From assembly GCA_016706865.1 (NCBI GenBank), contig JADJIS010000002.1, positions 558,001 to 622,000 on the forward strand: a stretch of DNA of 64,000 nucleotides, written 5' to 3'. This DNA is from Bacteroidota bacterium. Lineage in GTDB: Bacteria; Bacteroidota; Bacteroidia; Chitinophagales; BACL12. Below are positions 61,839-64,000 of this stretch, one piece after another. The notes beneath the pieces were generated by a model. The model was given only the letters and a program-made list of their open reading frames with translations, was not told the origin of the DNA and searched no databases. Position numbers and translations under genes: made by a program. Within the stretch, counting starts at the first letter, position 1, and the number at the start of each line of letters is the position of its first letter.

Positions 61839-62981
61839 TCAAACCCCCTCCAACGCCTGTTCAATATCCTCGATCAAAACCTCCACCTCTTCCAATCCTG
61901 TATAAAATCTCACAAAATTTACAGGGTAAGTTCCACCTTCTTTTATGCATGCAGGAAACACAAGCGATTCGTATCCGCCCCAGCTTACTGCAAGTAAAAA
62001 GCGTTTTAAATTATCACAAAAGGATTCTATTTTTTGTTTGTCCTGGGTTTTTAATAATACTGCGAATAATCCACCACCGCGTTTCATTTGCTTTTTTGCG
62101 AGTTCAAATTGTGGATGGGAATTGTGAAAAGGATAAATAATTTTTTCAATTTTAGGATGTTTTTCCAACCAGCTGATTAATTTTTCTGCATTGGAAACAC
62201 TTTTTTCTAAACGCAATGGCAAGGTTCTTAATCCTCGCAGAAATAACCATGCATCGTTCGGAGAAAGCACTGCTCCGTAAGTCATATATTCATTTTTAAA
62301 AATACTGTTTATATGTTCCTGATTTGCACAAATTACGCCTGCAAGAACATCGCTGTGTCCGGATAAATATTTTGTTGCGGTGTGACAAATAATATCCACT
62401 CCCAATAAATGCGATTGCTGATATAATGGCGTGCAATAACTATTATCAATTGCAGTTATAATATTTTTTGATCGGGCAATATCACAAATGGCTTTGAGAT
62501 CTTGCAAGTCGAACCAAAATGTATTCGGACTCTCGAGAAAAATTAATTTTGTATTTGGTTGAATTGCTTTGGTAATTTCTTCTGTATTTTTTCCATCAAC
62601 AAAGGTTGACGTAATTCCGTATCCGGGTAAAATGTTTTTGAGTAAATATTCGGTCCAGCTGTAGGGACTTTCGATACAAATAATATGATCACCTGCTTTA
62701 ACGCAGTGAAATATTGTTGCAGAAATTGCAGCTACTCCGCTTGAAAATAAAAGACAATCATCAGTGCCTTCTAAAGCAGCAATTTTTTTTCGGACTATTT
62801 CTGTGGTTGGATTATTTCCTCGGGTATATAAATGACTTATTAATTCATTTTTTGTGGCAAGTCGGAAATCAGCTACTGTTTTAAAGGCGAAATTGCTGGT
62901 TTGAAAAATGGGTGGAGCAACGGCATTGGAATACTGTTCTCTATCCTCCCCCAAAATATTGAGTATGTATGAAATATCCAT
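61839..62981 (-). CDS. Cys/Met-metabolism PLP enzyme (cystathionine/methionine lyase-like)
   Basis: The 380-residue enzyme belongs to the trans-sulfuration family: NAVAPPIFQTSNFAF, YTRGNNPTTEIVRKKIAALE, SGVAAISATIF, and the PLP lysine in HTATKYLSGHSDVLAGV (K204). Members include cystathionine gamma-synthase, cystathionine lyases and methionine gamma-lyase; the residues read here do not decide among them. Cytosolic homotetramer by family. A CTCC-rich segment precedes the ATG. Confidence 0.9.
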   Translation of the reverse strand: MDISYILNILGEDREQYSNAVAPPIFQTSNFAFKTVADFRLATKNELISHLYTRGNNPTTEIVRKKIAALEGTDDCLLFSSGVAAISATIFHCVKAGDHIICIESPYSWTEYLLKNILPGYGITSTFVDGKNTEEITKAIQPNTKLIFLESPNTFWFDLQDLKAICDIARSKNIITAIDNSYCTPLYQQSHLLGVDIICHTATKYLSGHSDVLAGVICANQEHINSIFKNEYMTYGAVLSPNDAWLFLRGLRTLPLRLEKSVSNAEKLISWLEKHPKIEKIIYPFHNSHPQFELAKKQMKRGGGLFAVLLKTQDKQKIESFCDNLKRFLLAVSWGGYESLVFPACIKEGGTYPVNFVRFYTGLEEVEVLIEDIEQALEGV

Positions 62982-63010
62982 AATTGGAGGTAAAGTAAGG
63001 TAAAATTGTA

Positions 63011-63042
63011 CAAAAAAATAATCCGCCGGATGGCGGATTATT
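63011..63042 (-). terminator. Intrinsic terminator behind the DUF2892 gene
   Basis: AATAATCCGCC and GGCGGATTATT form a perfect 11-bp stem with a four-base loop; on the minus strand it is followed by a run of T. It separates the DUF2892 gene from the PLP enzyme gene downstream. Confidence 0.85.
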
Positions 63043-63096
63043 TATTCAGGCATACTCAAAGAAAAGACAACCATAACGGTCATCAATAATTTTTTA

Positions 63097-63330
63097 TTAA
63101 TGCGCCGTTTTGTGTTGTAAAAACGTATTATCTTTTGAAGAGGTTTTTTCTCTTTTAGCAGTAAAATAGGCTTTAACCGGGCACCATCCCAAAATGGCTG
63201 TTAAAAAAATGGCCATTACAGGCATTACAAACCAGTAGTTGTGCAACATGCCACCTATAATTCCAAGCACTATCATAATGCCGTATCTGACAATTATTTC
63301 GTCGAATTTTAAATTTGGATTGAAGTTCAT
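63097..63330 (-). CDS. DUF2892 small membrane protein
   Basis: The 77-residue protein has two membrane helices (about 16-33 and 34-52) separated by a short turn, with the DUF2892 end motif ILGWCPVKAYF, whose Cys-Pro is typical. In other bacteria this domain is found alone or attached to rhodanese domains. A charged, disordered tail follows. Role unknown. Confidence 0.85.
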   Translation of the reverse strand: MNFNPNLKFDEIIVRYGIMIVLGIIGGMLHNYWFVMPVMAIFLTAILGWCPVKAYFTAKREKTSSKDNTFLQHKTAH

Positions 63331-63452
63331 AGTTTTTTGTTGTTTGTTGATGTAAAAGTGCGGTGATTTAAAAGCTCAAGTACTGACCTAAATCAAACAA
63401 AATGGTGATTTTCGTCAATCTCCTGCAGAGGTCAGAATGGTGAAGGGTTTCA

Positions 63453-63720
63453 CGCAGAGTTCGCAGAAGTGCAGAGGACGCAGAGTTTGTGAGGTGAAAA
63501 AATCTCTGAAGAGATTTTGTTGTGGTATTTAATGGAAAAAAATTTCCCGCAGAGGTCGCAGAGGGGCAGGGGATGCAGAGTTTGTGGGGTGAAAAAATTT
63601 CTGAAGAGATTTTGTTGTGATATTTAATGGGAAAAAATTTCCCGCAGAGAGGGCAGAGGTGCAGGGGTCGCAGAGTTTGTGGGATGATAAAATCTCTTGA
63701 GAGATTTTGAAGATTTATTT
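63453..63720. repeat. 95-bp tandem repeat, about 2.8 copies
   Basis: The anchor CGCAGAG starts at 63453, 63548 and 63643, 95 bp apart. Units hold GCAGAGTTTGTG, the palindrome AATCTCTGAAGAGATT-like core and TTTAATGG. No gene is supported between 63331 and 63932. Confidence 0.88.
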
Positions 63721-63847
63721 TTTAAAAGTTATTGGTTAAAAAAAAATCAGATTGATTTAAGAGGAAATAAATGGAAAGAAACAAAATAATAATAAGACCA
63801 AAGTTTAAAATCCCATCACAAAAACTTTTTTCCCGGCAGGGAAAATA

Positions 63848-63895
63848 TAGCTCTGCAAACTCTGCCCCTCTGCACCCTCTGCGGGAAACAAACAC
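63848..63895. repeat. Inverted copy of the 95-bp repeat head
   Basis: CTCTGCAAACTCTGCCCCTC and the following CTCTGCGGGA are the reverse complement of the GCAGAG-rich part of the 95-bp unit, about 130 bp downstream of the last direct copy. Confidence 0.8.
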
Positions 63896-63932
63896 ATCCT
63901 ATAGAAAAAACAACTCTGCGAGAAACAACTTT

Positions 63933-64000
63933 TTATAACTTGGTTAGAAACTGTTGTAACAACAATTGCACTGCTTTTGGAGGTAAAATTTCTCCATTTT
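63933..64000 (-). CDS. C-terminal end of a gene cut by the window edge
   Basis: On the minus strand an open frame enters from the edge and reads NGEILPPKAVQLLLQQF, then LTKL and TAA. The amphipathic, Leu-rich helix and lack of stops suggest the real end of a protein, but 21 residues cannot identify it. Confidence 0.4.
   Translation of the reverse strand, partial: NGEILPPKAVQLLLQQFLTKL

Noticed and set aside
1..64000. tRNA, rRNA or riboswitch genes
   Set aside because: Intergenic regions were read for cloverleaf ends and conserved TPP or cobalamin cores; none was seen, including upstream of thiL, glyA and the ECF-S-like gene. Weak elements could be missed by eye.

Overview
The window is 64 kb of low-GC chromosomal DNA from a member of the Bacteroidota, probably an environmental lineage near Chitinophagales/Saprospiria. 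The evidence is: several secreted proteins with type IX secretion (T9SS) C-terminal sorting domains, including one gliding-motility-type (type B) domain; many promoters with the Bacteroidota -7 element TAnnTTTG; almost no Shine-Dalgarno sequences; frequent TTG starts; and families such as DUF2490, MORN and SBBP repeats. I saw no phage, insertion sequence, CRISPR array, rRNA or tRNA.

Layout. 1-12.5 kb is mostly housekeeping: a GT39-like membrane glycosyltransferase, glyA, a secreted MORN protein, hflX, a FemAB-like acyltransferase, an M61 peptidase, methylmalonyl-CoA epimerase and iscS-iscU-iscA. 12.8-27.5 kb holds two large SBBP/beta-propeller T9SS proteins facing each other. The minus-strand one heads a tight eight-gene operon: SBBP protein, DUF1611 P-loop protein, ABC exporter, lipoprotein, YD-repeat protein, DUF2490 protein, isoaspartyl peptidase-like Ntn hydrolase, YD-repeat lipoprotein. 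A perfect TGTGA-N6-TCACA palindrome lies upstream. This operon is my best candidate for an undescribed system. 27.8-36.3 kb has a double-AAA+ ATPase with a duplicated beta domain, a THEP1-like NTPase, an ECF-S-like membrane protein, a sulfite-oxidase-fold enzyme and PPK2.

36.5-48.9 kb contains a laminin-B-like T9SS protein, an ECF sigma/anti-sigma pair and complex I genes nuoABCD-[DUF885]-EF. After nuoF comes a higBA toxin-antitoxin pair instead of nuoG, then a DUF1415 gene and an ORF that fuses the front of an SGNH hydrolase to the back of an ABC permease, followed by its ATPase. 49-64 kb contains ComF, an acyl-CoA synthetase, thiL, three tandem secreted SGNH-like paralogues (one lacking every catalytic residue), an EEP-dgkA-DUF1361 operon, a trans-sulfuration-type PLP enzyme, a DUF2892 protein and the tail of a gene cut by the window edge.

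Intergenic DNA is unusually rich in repeats. One palindromic family (GTGAGACCCTCGCT / AGCGAGAGCCTCAC) recurs at 9.5, 31-32, 53.6 and 61 kb, where it forms a 57-bp tandem array. Other tandem arrays have periods of 67, 55, 80 and 95 bp, and two genes appear to take their 3' ends from repeat sequence. Functions of recognised genes rest on family motifs read by eye; no database search was run.
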